From Neofusicoccum parvum (lineage: Eukaryota > Ascomycota > Dothideomycetes > Botryosphaeriales > Botryosphaeriaceae): 64,000 bases of DNA. The translations under genes were made by a program, and so were the position numbers. How positions within the stretch are numbered: the first letter of the stretch is position 1; each line of letters starts with the position of its first letter. Under the pieces are notes generated by a model. It did no database searches, was not told the origin of the DNA, and saw only the letters and a program-made list of their open reading frames with translations. The stretch is from positions 1 to 64,000 of the forward strand of contig CP087207.1 of the NCBI GenBank assembly GCA_020912385.1. The letters are read 5' to 3'. Shown here piece by piece: positions 19,499-30,516 of the stretch.

Positions 19499-20079
19499 TA
19501 GATGGTTGGAGTACCACGATCGCTGCTATAATTATTCAACGAGTTAACGATTGAGATTTACAACAATAAAGTGTATCTGGTTTATAACGTAGGCATAAAC
19601 TTGGAGTTGCGTTGTTTGGCTGCTGTTCTCTGTTACGCTCGTCTGTCCCGGGCGTTTTCTCTTTTGATCGACCGATCGACGAAGCGCTTCAGGCCCAGCT
19701 ACGGGCTGACCTCCGACTTGTGCTTCTTCTTAGCCATCTGCTAGACCTTACAGATGCGCTCCGTCTGCAGCTAGAACAGTGACTGCGGCTGGGCACGCAA
19801 ATGTCGACGCAGGCCTTGGGTGCGGAGCTACCCAGGCTAGTGCCCCGTCTACCAGGTCAAGACAACCACCACCATGTTCTCCACGATGAATTTGAGGCCC
19901 CAGTCGTACCACCTCGTGGGATCTTCAAGCTGGGTGTCGGTGACGGATGAGGTTGCGAACCTCCCCCCTCATTTTAACAACGATGTTCCATTCTGCTTTC
20001 TCGGTACAGAAACTTATTCGCTAACCCTGCAGTATCCTTTCTTGATTTTCAGAGTTCAAGCGGACCTTTTCCCCTCCAC
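19499..20079. other. FAD-Rieske 3' flank; no gene assigned
   Basis: AATAAA at about 19565 may serve the upstream gene. The stretch at 19640-19860 has many TAG codons in every frame and may be worn-out coding DNA, but it could not be matched to a family. The N-terminal part of the DUF3435 relic may begin in this interval. Confidence 0.4.
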
Positions 20080-22433
20080 CATAACGCAAGCCGCTAAACA
20101 GGAGAGAAACGTGGCTTTGCAATCACCCGATCACTACAGACGACATCGAAAGCAGCTGGTAGACAAAGGCACAGTGAAAAAGGTGCACGCAGACTCAACC
20201 AAGGAGAATATCTTTAGAATCAAGACAAAGTGGACGAGGTATCCGATTGCTCCCGTAGACGAAAACAAACGCGGTGTTGAAAGACTAAGTGTCGCTTTAG
20301 GTACTACCAGTACGTCGGAGAGGACGAACTCGAGCTTCTTGTCCATTCTAGTAGAGAGGACATTATGATATTTTTGAAGTGGATACTAGATTCCTACCCT
20401 TGAGTTCGGAAGAGAAGCAGCCTTCATGAATACTGGCGACTGTGGCGGATGCTTTACAGAAAGTCTATCGGCCAGGGTCTTCACGCCAAAGTAATCGAAG
20501 AAGTCAACGATGTGAGTACAGCCAATCGATAGAATTAAACATAGAGCTAACTACTTAGCAAGCACATCGATGGCTATCTTACTCGAAAGTACCAGCTCGA
20601 CACCAATGGTTGACCGAAGCCCGTTATGCATGTCGATGACGTCTTCCTCATCTTGCACCATCACTGGGCGCTTGACAATTCGGTGTTTCCGGACGAGCGA
20701 CAGCGCCTCCAGCTTGCCTTCCTCCTCCTTCTTTCAGCATACACAGCCACTCAACTAGGAGCGCTGGTATACAACGCCACAGACAAAAAGAAGCAGAGAG
20801 AGTACTATATCGGATGGGAGAATGATGATTCAGACAACAGTTCAATGGATGTTAATGCTGAGGATGTCCAAACTCTATGCTACAAGATTTTACCCTCTTC
20901 CTCCTACCAAATCCGGGCGCAGAGCGAGATAACCTCGTGATGGAGGTGACGCTACGATACACCAAAGGCAGGAAGAAAAGGCCTAACCCGTAAGTTCTTA
21001 TATTTCGCAGCTTCTCTTCAGACAGCTATTTACTTTGGCTAGTAAGACGTACATTCTCGCCGAGGTTAACAATCTCATCTTCGATCCGGTTATTCTTATG
21101 GTGGCTACCGCAATCCTCGACGACGCTTTCAAGTATAAGTACACATCTACGGCAGAAATTTTCCGTACACGGGTAAGGCAGCCTCGCCACAGCATCGAGC
21201 TGGAGTGGAAGGAGGAGAAGTTAAAGCTCCCAATCTTTCGCCAAGCTGAGATGACGCCGGCCGGTGCGCAAACGTCGGAATAAAAAGCCCTTCGTTATCA
21301 CATCTACCTATACTTCCTTCAGCGGCTCGGTCTTGCGGCAGGCTTCATGTAAATACTAGGAACCTATATGATTCGGAGAGGTGCGGGCGAAGCCGTCGAC
21401 GGTACGTCTTCAACTTGTATACTTGATAAACTCCTGCATCTCGATGCCCCATCACCTGCTAGAGCTGGGCTTGGGTGGCGACGGCTAATTCGCGTTAGCG
21501 TAAGAGACTGGAACATCAACCAGAGAGTTCAGTGCGACGTACAGGCAGCGTTCTTAGGGCGCCCTTCATCCGCAGCGCTCTTGAGGGTAGCTACCCACAT
21601 GAGTCGCTACGTTGACCCCCGTGCTCCGAGAGAACTTACAACTCAGCAGCTTAACGAGCTACAAGTCCACCCGGAAGCTATACAGCTCCATCAGCTTCGT
21701 GATGACCTTTCTCGAGAAGTACGGTAGCAATTCGGTACCTTAAAGCAAGCAGCGGTAGAAGGGTCTGAAACTTATCGGATGTATAAGAACGCTACCGATG
21801 CCCTCAGATGCGCGAAGGTAAAGCTCCGTAAATCGGCTTAAAAAGAGGCTCGCTAGCAGTTCTTCGACTCGATCAACGTACGAGAAATTAGGATACAGCT
21901 CGATCCCTCGTCACTAGACCTCGAAGACTACTCTTAGCAACCACAGTAGGTCGAGCACGTACTGGCCGAGAGGAAGCTTGTAGTTGATTTACTATATGGT
22001 AACAACACTCACCAGTATAACTAGGTTTAGATTAAACGTAGGCTCAAAACGGTAGATGGGCTTGTTGCTCTGTGTCGACGTAGAGAGCCTCCCCGAAAGC
22101 GTAAGCGGAGATCGTACGGGCAGCTCGGTCGACGAACCGGAGACGATTCCTTCGTTTCCCACCGTTTGTGAGAGAACGCAGTGCCTGTTCTGCTTTGGCA
22201 ACCATAATCAGCCACCTGAAGTTCGCCTTTACCGGTATGCTACGGTATACAAGGCAAGAAACCACGTAGAGCGACATCTTAGAGTCTTCAAGCCGGATGA
22301 GCCAATAGCATGTCCGCATCCTGATTGTCGCGGAAAAGGGATTGTTCTAACTCATCGACAACACTTTATGAGACATGCCAATGAAGATTACGGCTACGAT
22401 GTTTTTAGACGACGCAACTGGGCAGCTATATAG
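20080..22433 (+). pseudogene. DUF3435 tyrosine recombinase relic (Starship captain-like family)
   Basis: Successive blocks match the DUF3435 family: FLKWILDSY and a YWRLWRMLYRKS block at about 20370-20480, HVDDVFLILHHHWALD with LLLLSAYTATQLGALVYN at about 20625-20770, MEVTLRYTKGRKKRP at about 20942-20990, FDPVILMVATAILDDAF near 21080-21130, IRRGAGEAVDG at 21370-21400, MSRYVDPRAPRELTTQQLNE at 21600-21660, and a C-terminal zinc finger (CPHPDCRGKG...H) at 22300-22400. At least two introns look credible (about 20238-20300 and 20513-20558). The gene is dead. In-frame stops lie near 20394 and 20614 and repeatedly after 21725, and a one-base deletion in AAGATTTT near 20884 shifts the frame. The arginine expected in the S/A-R-P-G motif is Gln (TATQLGA). 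Family members act as DNA-mobilising recombinases. Confidence 0.85.
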
Positions 22434-22781
22434 TAATAGGGCATGGTAAAAATGATCGAATTTCTGGTGGGTTCGAGGTATCATACCATTTCTTGCCCCT
22501 CGAGAGCCCGAGTAACAATTAAACTCGTCGCCTTCTGTCGCCCTTTATTATTCTTTTTTGCACATCGGCAGGTATAAGTTAACTTGCCTTAAAATTCTAA
22601 GGAGGACGAGAAAATTCATGCGGTGGCGTGGACACCTCCGGCCTAAGCCGTCGTCGTTGCTGTCCACACAACCGCACAAGTATTTCGTACCCCTAGGAAA
22701 TTCTAGTGTCTCCCAGGCCCCCCTGGTAGATCTGGGAATACAGAGACGATGTACGTGATCTAGAGGCATCTAGACGGGAAG
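22434..22781. other. Spacer between DUF3435 relic and Tc1 element
   Basis: No gene was seen. A short open stretch at 22558-22758 has no motif. The DNA joins directly to the left inverted repeat of the Tc1/mariner element. Confidence 0.5.
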
Positions 22782-24128
22782 TACAATCAGTGGACAAAAG
22801 TCTGGGCGAATCGCTTACCGAGGCGATCACCCTCCTACCCCATTAAAGCTCTGTTTCCCAACGCACGCTTCTAGAGACTTATACTAAGTTATTAATAGAC
22901 CAGAATTGAATGGAGAGAAAGCCTATAGTATTAATTTTCTATTAATACTTAGTATGCCAGCCTTCTGCAGCGATTACTGCCTCACACCTCCTCTGCATAC
23001 TATCTAGAACATTATCAAATAAGTCCTGATCTAGCGCCTCCCACGCTTCTTGTAGTGCCTCTCCTAGCTTTTCCCGTATATATTCTATACTTCTACGTAG
23101 CTTACTAAGCTCTAGATATAGCTCTAAGACCTTAGCTTTTAAATGAAACCATAGGTGCTTAATTGGATTGAGATCCGGGCTATAAGGTGGCCAATCAAGG
23201 ACTTTTATACGCTTTGCCTCAAACCAATCCTTTACCTTGTTAGCAGTATGAATAGGTGCATTATCCTGCATAAACCACATGCCTCTACGGTATGCAATAG
23301 ATATATTTTGTTCCAATACTTCAAGGTAGGAGTTAGTAGAGTATCCTCCCCTCTTTGCCTGTAAATCACGTACCATTACGTGTAAAGGTGATCTCCCACG
23401 CTTGCTAGAGAAGCCTGCCCAGACCATAACAGATATGTCCTTCCCTTTTTGATATGGCTGGATCATGCCTGGGTCCCATTTCTGGCATGGGGTACGAAAA
23501 ACCCACTCCCTTAATTCGCCTTTCCCACGCTCTGCAGAGCACTCATCTGACCATACCACTTTCGCCCACTGCTGGCCAGTCCAGTCAACATGCTCTAGTG
23601 CCCAGGCAAGGCGAATAGGTGCATGTTGAGCTGAAAGTTCTGGCCGGCCAGCAGCGCGCCATTTCTTGATATTATAGACGTCCAAAAGGCGAGAGAGGGT
23701 ACGGGCGTGATAGGTAACGCCAGTAGCCTCAATTACGTCTTTATACGTGTATTTTGGGTTGGCTCGAACAACGCGAAGAATATGTCGTTTGTCTATATCT
23801 GATAGACATTTCGGCCGGCCGGTTCGGAGTTGGGAGCGTCCGTCGTTGTGTAGTTGGGCGCGGGCGAGAGTGTTGCGAATGGAGGATTCAGGCGTAGAAA
23901 ACAGCCTCGAAATCGTCGCAGTTTTGCTGCCCATTGCCTTGGCTGCAGCCAGCATTCCACGCTCGTAGGGAGAGTATTCATGATTTCGCACATGTTCACC
24001 AAATAGCTCTTGCAAAGGAGTGCGTTGCGGTGGCATTAGAGTGGTTGTAAGTAGGGAGGTGCGCGCGCGCGCGACGCAATTTTACGCGTCTCGCTTAAAA
24101 TCGCCCAGACTTTTGTCCTAGTACTGTA
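22782..24128 (-). mobile_element. Tc1/mariner-type transposon, copy 1
   Basis: Inverted ends share GGACAAAAGTCTGGGCGA (22792-22809 and, reversed, 24101-24118) inside outer TACAATCAGT / TACAGTACTA ends that start with TA, the target dinucleotide of this superfamily. The element is about 1.35 kb and carries one transposase gene on the minus strand. A GCGCGC run lies at 24060-24073 in the 5' leader. Confidence 0.9.
22942..24036 (-). CDS. Tc1/mariner transposase, catalytic third residue changed
   Basis: This uninterrupted 364-residue frame starts with MPPQRTPLQELF. The N-terminal half (to about 125) has the two helix-turn-helix regions of Tc1 transposases, with TGRPKCLS in the linker. The DDE domain shows WSDEC (first Asp) and MQDNAPIHT (second Asp). 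The third site reads SPDLNPIKHLW, where family members have Glu; here it is Lys, a single G-to-A change on the coding strand. The protein is therefore expected to be inactive although the frame is open. Copy 2 at 28532-29626 keeps the Glu but has stops. Confidence 0.92.
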   Translation of the reverse strand: MPPQRTPLQELFGEHVRNHEYSPYERGMLAAAKAMGSKTATISRLFSTPESSIRNTLARAQLHNDGRSQLRTGRPKCLSDIDKRHILRVVRANPKYTYKDVIEATGVTYHARTLSRLLDVYNIKKWRAAGRPELSAQHAPIRLAWALEHVDWTGQQWAKVVWSDECSAERGKGELREWVFRTPCQKWDPGMIQPYQKGKDISVMVWAGFSSKRGRSPLHVMVRDLQAKRGGYSTNSYLEVLEQNISIAYRRGMWFMQDNAPIHTANKVKDWFEAKRIKVLDWPPYSPDLNPIKHLWFHLKAKVLELYLELSKLRRSIEYIREKLGEALQEAWEALDQDLFDNVLDSMQRRCEAVIAAEGWHTKY

Positions 24129-24375
24129 CAAGATGGATTGTTCTGCTCCTGCTATCCTACTAAGAATTGTCGTTGTCGCTGAAAGGTCGATAGACTGTCG
24201 TTTGCGTATACTCCTCAGCGCCGTGATCTCTGTCCCGGTGTTGGAGGCGAAGAGGTTTGCGGGCGGGGCTGCCCGCCGAGCTGCGTCGCCCGAGCCTAAG
24301 CTGGGCTCTACCGTGTGGGTAGCAAGCCGCTATTACAGACAAGGTTTAGCGTGGGACAGGTCTACACGAAAAAAA
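24129..24375. other. Short spacer; no gene seen
   Basis: Sequence between the right end of Tc1 copy 1 and the stop codon of the dead Zn2Cys6 gene. Short frames on both strands have no recognisable content. Confidence 0.5.
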
Positions 24376-26472
24376 TCAAGGAACGTTGGCTAAAAGCTTG
24401 GCAAAACGAAGACCTTCCAGGTTAGAGCTAGGGTAGTGGAAGCGGTGTTCGGATGGTTCGTCATCCCATTGTAATGACCAGGGAAGCATGGACCGCCAAG
24501 ATTCGAGCTGGTGAGAGAGCTCAAGTATGATGGAAATCGGTGGGCCATCCCATCCGTCTGGCTGCTCGGACGTAGACTTAGATACTGCATTGTGAGGCCT
24601 GTCAGCCGGCTTTCAGGGGAATTCGAAAAGGATGCCAGGGTGTCACGATTGATGCGGAGTACCCTTTCACTTCCGTCGACCACTTTTTGACCTCCAAGCA
24701 GGTCATTCGCAGCCTGACAACAGAGGTAGAGCAAGGCTTTTAGCACGTACCAATGAAAAAGGTCTCGTGGATTCGCGACACCACCCGGCGAAGTGCTATC
24801 ATTGCAAGGAAGTGCATAGCTGCCTGCTGGTCCTCCTCTGTACTCTGAATCCATAGCTCATCAGGGAAAGGCACTTCATCCCTCGTGGTCGTACATCCCC
24901 GTGTGCGGCAGACCGAGATCGAAACGACACCAGCTTTGTACGGTTAGCATCATGCCATTGCCCGGCGAGACTCAATGCCAGGCGTACTCTTCGATCAAGC
25001 TGCATGACCAGTAGAGCTGTTTCGCAATATTCCGTGTTCAGTAGACCAGTCGATCGTTTTGCTTACAAGGGTCAATGATGCGTCAGTGTCGCGTGATCTC
25101 GTTGATCACCTACCATTTGATCAAGATCTGAAAGGCTGAGGATGCTTCTCGAGTGGCACACCAATAGTCCTGAGAAGCCGTTACCAGACGAGATATAAGG
25201 ATCCACCGTATACTTCGCAACTTACGAGGTGTCTACCACAGGACTCGTAGTAGATTCTGCGATTTAAAATCCTCAGTGTTTCGCATACATTCTAGGAACA
25301 GGTGTTGACTTACGCCGATAGTAGCGAAACTTGAATGGATTCAATGAAATATTGATATGCAGTGAAGTCGAGCCTCATTAAAGATGTCTAACCCTGGTGG
25401 TCTCTCAGATGTCCCTCTTCGTAAGCCGCTTTCGAAGGGCAAACCATTCTCCAGCGACAGCGGCCACGTGCCGTCCACGGTCACTTTACCCAAAGAAAAC
25501 ACCAATAGCGCGACCACGGAATCGTGATCGCCGTCTCCGAATCCATATCTTACAACTTTGGGCAGCGTCACTTCCATAAACTGCCACCAGTCGAGAATCA
25601 GATACAATAAGTTGAATGTATCGAAATAAAGGATAGCGTCCGCTCTCATTTCTTCGTACGGGAAACTCGGAAAATGTAATCTTCTTGCAGAACCGAAGAC
25701 CAAACTATCGTCCCGAATCTCTGCTTCTAGGTGTGTATCGGAAGGCAAAGGCTGAGGGTGCATCTGTAGCTCGTAACGGAAGAACCACGGTGTGCCCTCA
25801 TGCCTGAGCAACTGGATATCCTCTCCTACGTCTATATGGAACTCGGCAAGGCTAGAGTAAATGAAAGGCTATAGAAGAACTTTGTGCGGTGGAGTAACGT
25901 GGCCTTGCGCTTGAGCCATGGCTGAGAAGCTCTGTTGAGCCATGGCTGAGAAGCTCTGGGTTTAACGTGCCGAAGGGGTGATCGTCCTGGGTCTCGAAAC
26001 ATTCGATCTTGCATGATTAACGAGCCGGCGCCCATTGAGGAGGGACGCTCGGGCTGAGGAATCACGTCGAGTTTGGGTTCGTACGTCTCGCTTCCTGGGT
26101 CGGCGTCTTTGCCAATGTGGTCAATCTTTACTTCAATACGCCGGAGAGCCTCTAGTACGAAGACTATGGTTTCATCTTTTCTGGAAGTAGTCAGCCCATG
26201 ACCCTACCCGTGTCGCGTGCGCCCTAAGGATGGCTGCGCAATTTTCGAGACGACTTACTCCGTTGGCCGTGGCCCTCTATAACAGCACTCGGCTCCCACA
26301 CGCGAACACAGACCACACATTTGGGCCTGTGCTCGTCACATTTGGATTTGCGAGCCCTGCAGGTCTCACATGCTTGGGCGGCAACGGAGGCGCGCTCTCG
26401 ACGGTTTGTGTTATCAGGGGGCCTGTTAGAAGGCGAAGGCCCGCTGACGGAACTTGGTGAAATGACGCTCAT
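24376..26472 (-). pseudogene. Zn2Cys6 fungal transcription factor, broken
   Basis: It starts at ATG 26472. Residues 30-56 give the first five cysteines of a Zn2Cys6 cluster (CETCRARKSKC...KCVVC); an extra TG just after them shifts the frame away from the sixth. A likely intron (about 26180-26260, acceptor TTCCAG) leads to a linker, and the body shows the fungal-specific regulator core: YFDTFNLLYLILDWWQF and DSVVALLVFSLGKVTVDGTW (25460-25640), GLDIFNEARLHC (25350-25400) and YYESCGRHL (25230-25260). The C-terminus (IQSTEEDQQAA near 24845, then SEHRFHYPSSNLEGL near 24420) ends with a stop at 24376. At least three frame changes and a TAG (about 25871) break it. A 27-nt tandem duplication lies at about 25915-25960. 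Its former target is unknown. Confidence 0.82.
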
Positions 26473-26910
26473 GAAGTTTCGTTATAACGTTCCCGACTCA
26501 GGCGAAGCCGGATGACAGGTGCTGTCGTGTGGAAATGAGAGTATCGGCAGGTAGCAGAGATAACGGCCTCCACCGTGGCAGGCGACGCAGCGCGAACGGG
26601 TAACAGTAGAAGAAGGGAGGCAGAGGAGTCTGATCCAGTACGAAGGGCGTGTTTATACCGGTAATAATGGATCTGGAAGAACGAAACGGCGGGACACGGC
26701 GCTCTGACGTTGTGGTGGATGTGAAGGAGGCTGGCATGATGTCATACTCCTTCAGAGGTGCGAGCCGTGCATCTACGGCCATCCGAGAATCATCTGATTC
26801 GAGCAGGCGAGACGGGCGGGGGTAAAATTATCGTGCCAGCGTTCCACATCGGCGATGTCATGATCGCGACCTGCTTCATCGCCACTGGCTCGCCTCAGAA
26901 GGCCGTGTGT
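26473..26910. other. 5' flank of the dead regulator; no gene seen
   Basis: Probable former promoter. No frame here has a recognisable domain. The next feature begins at the TA of a truncated Tc1 end. Confidence 0.5.
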
Positions 26911-27103
26911 TACAGCACTAGGATAAAAGTTCTCATACGGGCGCTTCCGAAGCGATAACCCTCGTACCCCATTAATTTACTAATTCTCAACGCATACTTC
27001 CTAGCTCTTATATTAAGTTATTTTCTAGCTGGAACTGAGTAGGAAGACGGATAATAGTATTTTTTTTCTTTACTAATACTTGGTGTACTAGCCCTCTACT
27101 ATA
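26911..27103 (-). mobile_element. Tc1/mariner 3'-end fragment, copy 3
   Basis: TACAGCACTAGGATAAAAGTTC and the following 190 nt match the left end of copy 2 (28372-28560), with scattered C/T and G/A differences. It stops in the last transposase codons, where a LINE-2-type 3' end takes over at about 27104. Confidence 0.85.
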
Positions 27104-27475
27104 GATAGATAAATTCATTTCTTCCCGATATAGCTCCCTTACGGGTCTATGCGGGGCTGGCTATCTGCAATTATTTTACATGAGGGGGAAAACCTTGTTC
27201 ACCAGGCAAAAACCCCTCCTCTCTACTCAGGTATGTCTTCCTCTCTTTATTCCGTTTTTCCTGTTTACCAGTAGTGGCTGCTGTGGCAGCCCTTCATTCA
27301 ATCGCTAGTGTACCCTTTCAGTCTTCGTACCGGTCCTCCTGGTAGTCCTCCTGGTGGTCCTCCTGATGGTCTTCCTGGTGATCCTCCTGGTGGTCCTCCT
27401 GGAGCATTTCCCTGGCTAGGCTGAACTGGTTTAGAAGCCCCGTGCGTAGGAACCATACTGTCGCTGCCTTGTTAC
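27104..27475 (-). mobile_element. LINE-2 family 3' fragment
   Basis: This matches 50550-50930 of the large LINE-2: the same ATAGAGATAAATTCATT-like tail end, CCCGATATAGCTCCCTT, GAGGGGGAAAACC, the GGTCCTCCTGGTGG repeats and the last ORF2 codons (CTGAACTGGTTTAG). Only the 3' 370 nt or so are present, as expected for a 5'-truncated insertion. Orientation is minus. Confidence 0.85.
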
Positions 27476-27778
27476 GCCGCTATAGGGACTAATAGCACTC
27501 GAGAAGTAGTCACGAAGGGGATAGTATAAGGGGTATAGGGAGGATAGCTCTGCTTTTATATTTCTTTTCTTTTAGTCTTATATCTCATTAAGCTTTATCT
27601 ATTAGTGCTTTTATTTATCTATTTTTAGATTGTAGAATAGGAGGAGGAATAGCTTCTTTATATACTACGTACTAGGCTTTAAATAAGCCGGGATTTTAAT
27701 ATAGATCAGCGTAGAATAGCGTTCCTTGTCCCTATAGTCTACTAAGGCCGACAGGGTGTATAAATCATCCTACAACGA
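27476..27778 (+). mobile_element. LINE-4 family 3' fragment, decayed
   Basis: In + orientation, 27640-27770 aligns with the reversed 3' end of the LINE at 58365-61934: the AGGAATAGCTTC block, CCGGGATTTTAATATAG against CCGGGATCCCAATGTAG, and CCCTATAG...AGGGTGTAT. Differences are mostly C-to-T or G-to-A, a RIP-like pattern. Confidence 0.7.
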
Positions 27779-27899
27779 CTACGCCGTAATATAGAGAAAA
27801 TCAATACTAAGATAAAAACGTGAATAATCAGAAAGATTATCAAAAAGAATAGCTATATAGATACCGAGATTAAGGTTATAGCTTAAATAAAGAAAAGAG
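27779..27899. other. AT-rich spacer before solo LTR
   Basis: About 120 nt of A/T-rich DNA with no coding content. It ends in AAGAG, the possible target duplication of the LTR. Confidence 0.5.
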
Positions 27900-28347
27900 T
27901 GTAACGGCGGGCCTCTACCTCTAAGGATCCAAACACCAAAGAGGGTGGTAAGCCGTATAGAGTTTACCTTGAGTGGGTATAAGAGAGGGAGTGAGAACAA
28001 GTATAGACGAATATACGTATCTGAGCACTACGTGCGAAGGCCGTATTACTAATCAATAGTATAGATTGATTATCGAAGTAAATTGACCACGAAGGTCAAA
28101 GCTATGCTAATAAGTGTGGTTTATATACGTAGGAGAGTCTATATAATCTGATAGTTCGTGGGTTCATTCCGCCAAGCGGTTGAACGTCTGAACTCCTGCG
28201 GGTCAGGAGTTCAGAGTGCCAAGGCTTGGAACGGCTGAACTGGGAGTCACGTGACTTCCCGCCGGTGGATCTTCTTACGGGCGCGTAGGCGCCCCGCTTG
28301 TCTTTCCTTTCCTTCTACCCAGGTTCTGTATAGGCTGCGCCGTAACA
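27900..28347 (+). mobile_element. Solo LTR, copy A
   Basis: This 448-nt unit starts TGTAACGGCG and ends CGCCGTAACA (near-perfect 10-nt inverted ends, TG...CA). It has a TTTATATACG box in the middle and lies between AAGAG and AAGAA (4 of 5 matching, likely a worn duplication). No internal retroelement genes flank it. The same LTR occurs at 47327-47759 and, split, at 58277-62307. Confidence 0.88.
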
Positions 28348-28371
28348 AAGAAACTCTCCGCTAGAATAATA

Positions 28372-29718
28372 TACAGTACTAGGATAAAAGTTCTCGCGTG
28401 GGCGCTTCCGAAGCGATAACCCTCGCACCCTATCAATTCACTAATTTTCAACGCATACTTCCTAGCTCTTATACTAAGTCATTTTCTAGTTAGAATTGAG
28501 TGGGGAGAAGGATGATAGTATTTTTTCTTTGCTAGTATTTGGTATGCCAGCCCTCTGCTACAATAACTGCCTCACATCTACGCTTCATACTACCTAATAC
28601 AGAATCAAATAAAGATTGTGGTAAAGCCTCCTATGCTTCCCGTAATGCTTCTCCCAGCTTCTCTCTAACAAAATCTACTGATCCGGTTAAGTATTTAAGC
28701 TCTAGATGTAGCTCTAATGCCTTAGACTTTAAATGAAACCAGATATGTTCAATTGGATTCAAATCCGGGCTATAAGGTGGCCAATCTAATAGATTTATCC
28801 GCCTTCTTTTAAACCATTCCCTAACTTTTATTGCAGTATGAATTGGAGCATTATCCTGCATAAAATTCATACCTCTTCTATGCACTTTTGGTATGTTTTC
28901 CTCGAGAACCTTAAGATAAGAGTTGGCTGAATAGCCACCCCTCTTAGCTAAAGGATCACGTACTATTACGTGTAAAGGAGACCTTCCTCGTAAGCCAGAA
29001 AAGCCAGCCCATACCATAACAGATATATTTATTCCTTTTTTATATGATTGGACCATTTGGAGGTCCCATTTTTGGCTAGGAGTGCGAAAGCACCACTCCC
29101 TTTTCTGGCCCTTTCCTCGCTCCACAGAGCACTCATCTGACCAGATAACTTTCTTCCATTGCGCCTTGGTCCAGTGCACATGCTCGAGTGCCCAGGCAAG
29201 TCTGATAGCAGCATGTTCTTCGGTGAGTTCCGGGCGGCCAGCTGCACGTCATTTCTTTATGTTGTAGGTGTCCAAGAGTCGAGAGATGGTCCGGTCATGG
29301 CAGGTCACACCTGTAACTTCCCGGACCTCTTGGTACGTGAATTTTGGGTTGGCTCGTACCACGCGTAGAATATGTCGCTTGTCGGTTTCTGAAAGACATT
29401 TTGGCCGCCCAGTCCGTAATTGGGAGCGCCCTTCGTTGCGTAATGGCGCGAGCTGCATAGTCGAGCATACCGAAGATTCAGGCACGCCCAGGTGCTTCTA
29501 GAACCAGGCAGGCTTCTTGCCAAGAGCCTTGCAGGCAAGTAAAATTCCTCGCTGATGTGGAGAGTAGTGTTGATTGGGAGTATGTGTGCCAAAGAGCTCT
29601 TTGAGAGGAGTGCGTTGTGGTGCCATTTTGGTGGTGCGAAGATTGGAGGTGTAGGCGCTCGAGACGCGTTTTAACGCGTCTCGCTTAATCACGCGAGAAC
29701 TTTTGTCAAGTGATTGTA
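28372..29718 (-). mobile_element. Tc1/mariner-type transposon, copy 2
   Basis: The inverted ends TACAGTACTAGGATAAAAGTTCTCGCG (left) and its imperfect complement ending TGATTGTA (right) enclose a transposase relic. Size (1,347 nt) and transposase length equal those of copy 1, with many substitutions. Confidence 0.88.
28532..29626 (-). pseudogene. Tc1/mariner transposase with in-frame stops
   Basis: The frame from ATG 29626 to TAG 28532 is 365 codons, exactly the length of copy 1. It keeps all three acidic residues: WSDEC, MQDNAPIHT and SPDLNPIEHIW. Stops interrupt it after KKPAWF (about 29500), after TYNIKK (about 29247, TGG to TGA) and after EALREA (about 28632, TGG to TAG). These are transitions of the kind made by RIP. 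It could not make a full protein. Confidence 0.88.
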
Positions 29719-29794
29719 CCTTAAGTATCTAGTTTAGCTTAGAAGAAGCAGCCTAAAACGCTATCTAGAATATATTAGTATCAACTAGCATCCT

Positions 29795-29980
29795 CTCATT
29801 CATCAGGCATCATTCGTTTGACATTATAGTTTCGAGAATCCTTTATCGGGGATATAGAAAGCATTATTATACCTGATATCCTCGGTACAACGCATCCTCG
29901 GATATCTAGAGATAGGTAGAAATTTCATTTCTTTCTCTTCTAACCTCACATAGTTTAGAGCCTAAGGCCCCCATAGTTTA
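29795..29980 (+). repeat. Dispersed repeat R2, copy 1
   Basis: CTCATTCATCAGGCATCATTCGTTTG and the following 180 nt resemble 38720-38945 (same order: GTTTCGAGAATCC, CCTCGGATATCTA, AGATAGGYAGAAATT, YAACCTCAC). The 29.8-kb copy has more T and A. No coding content is evident. Confidence 0.7.
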
Positions 29981-29984
29981 GCAC

Positions 29985-30385
29985 TTAGGATTCGGCCAGA
30001 ACTATACCAATCGAGTCGAACCTTACAGGATGGAGAGGAAGAGGTACTACCGGTGTCTTTAGTTTGGACATCTAGCATGGGACTATAGAAAGAGTGAAAG
30101 ATACGGACTCTGCTCGGCAGAGCATAACAAGAAGGACTACCAACCGGATACTTCCCCTCGGTGCGTGGACTGCAACCAAGATCATCCAACCGGATCAGTA
30201 CGATACAAAGGGGTCCCACCTTATCCTTTCCGTACGTAGGGAATATTTTTATTTCTCTATTTCCTTTATATCTTTGGAATACAAATCACCTAGTAGCACA
30301 CTTCCTCGAATATTCTATAGCCTACATATCGCTTAGGGCGATGGATCGGGGTAAATGAATTCAACTTAACTCAACCCCACGGAGG
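29985..30385 (+). mobile_element. Gag-only LINE fragment, decayed
   Basis: It starts in the gag region (FGQNYTNRVEPYRMERKR) and matches the element at 59731-61192. Here the first zinc knuckle has lost a Cys (RYYRCL, where the other copy has RCHRCLQ) and TAG replaces the Gln codon. Two more Cys-rich segments follow, then about 100 nt of 3' UTR and the end GATCGGGGTAAATGA with a CAACTTAACTCAAC tail. As in the 59.7-kb copy, no endonuclease or reverse transcriptase lies between gag and the 3' end. Confidence 0.72.
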
Positions 30386-30516
30386 TAACCTTCAGTCGGT
30401 CTTCTTACGCCAGAAAGGGGTTAAGTGAATACTAAACGTGTTATAGAGACTTAATAAATGGTACGGATTGTCAAGCAGCAAGCTACGAAGGAGAGAGAGC
30501 ATCCTCGTAATTAACC

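Noticed and set aside
24376..26472. Intact multi-exon Zn2Cys6 regulator
   Set aside because: A two-base insertion within the zinc cluster, further frame changes and a TAG cannot all be removed by plausible introns.
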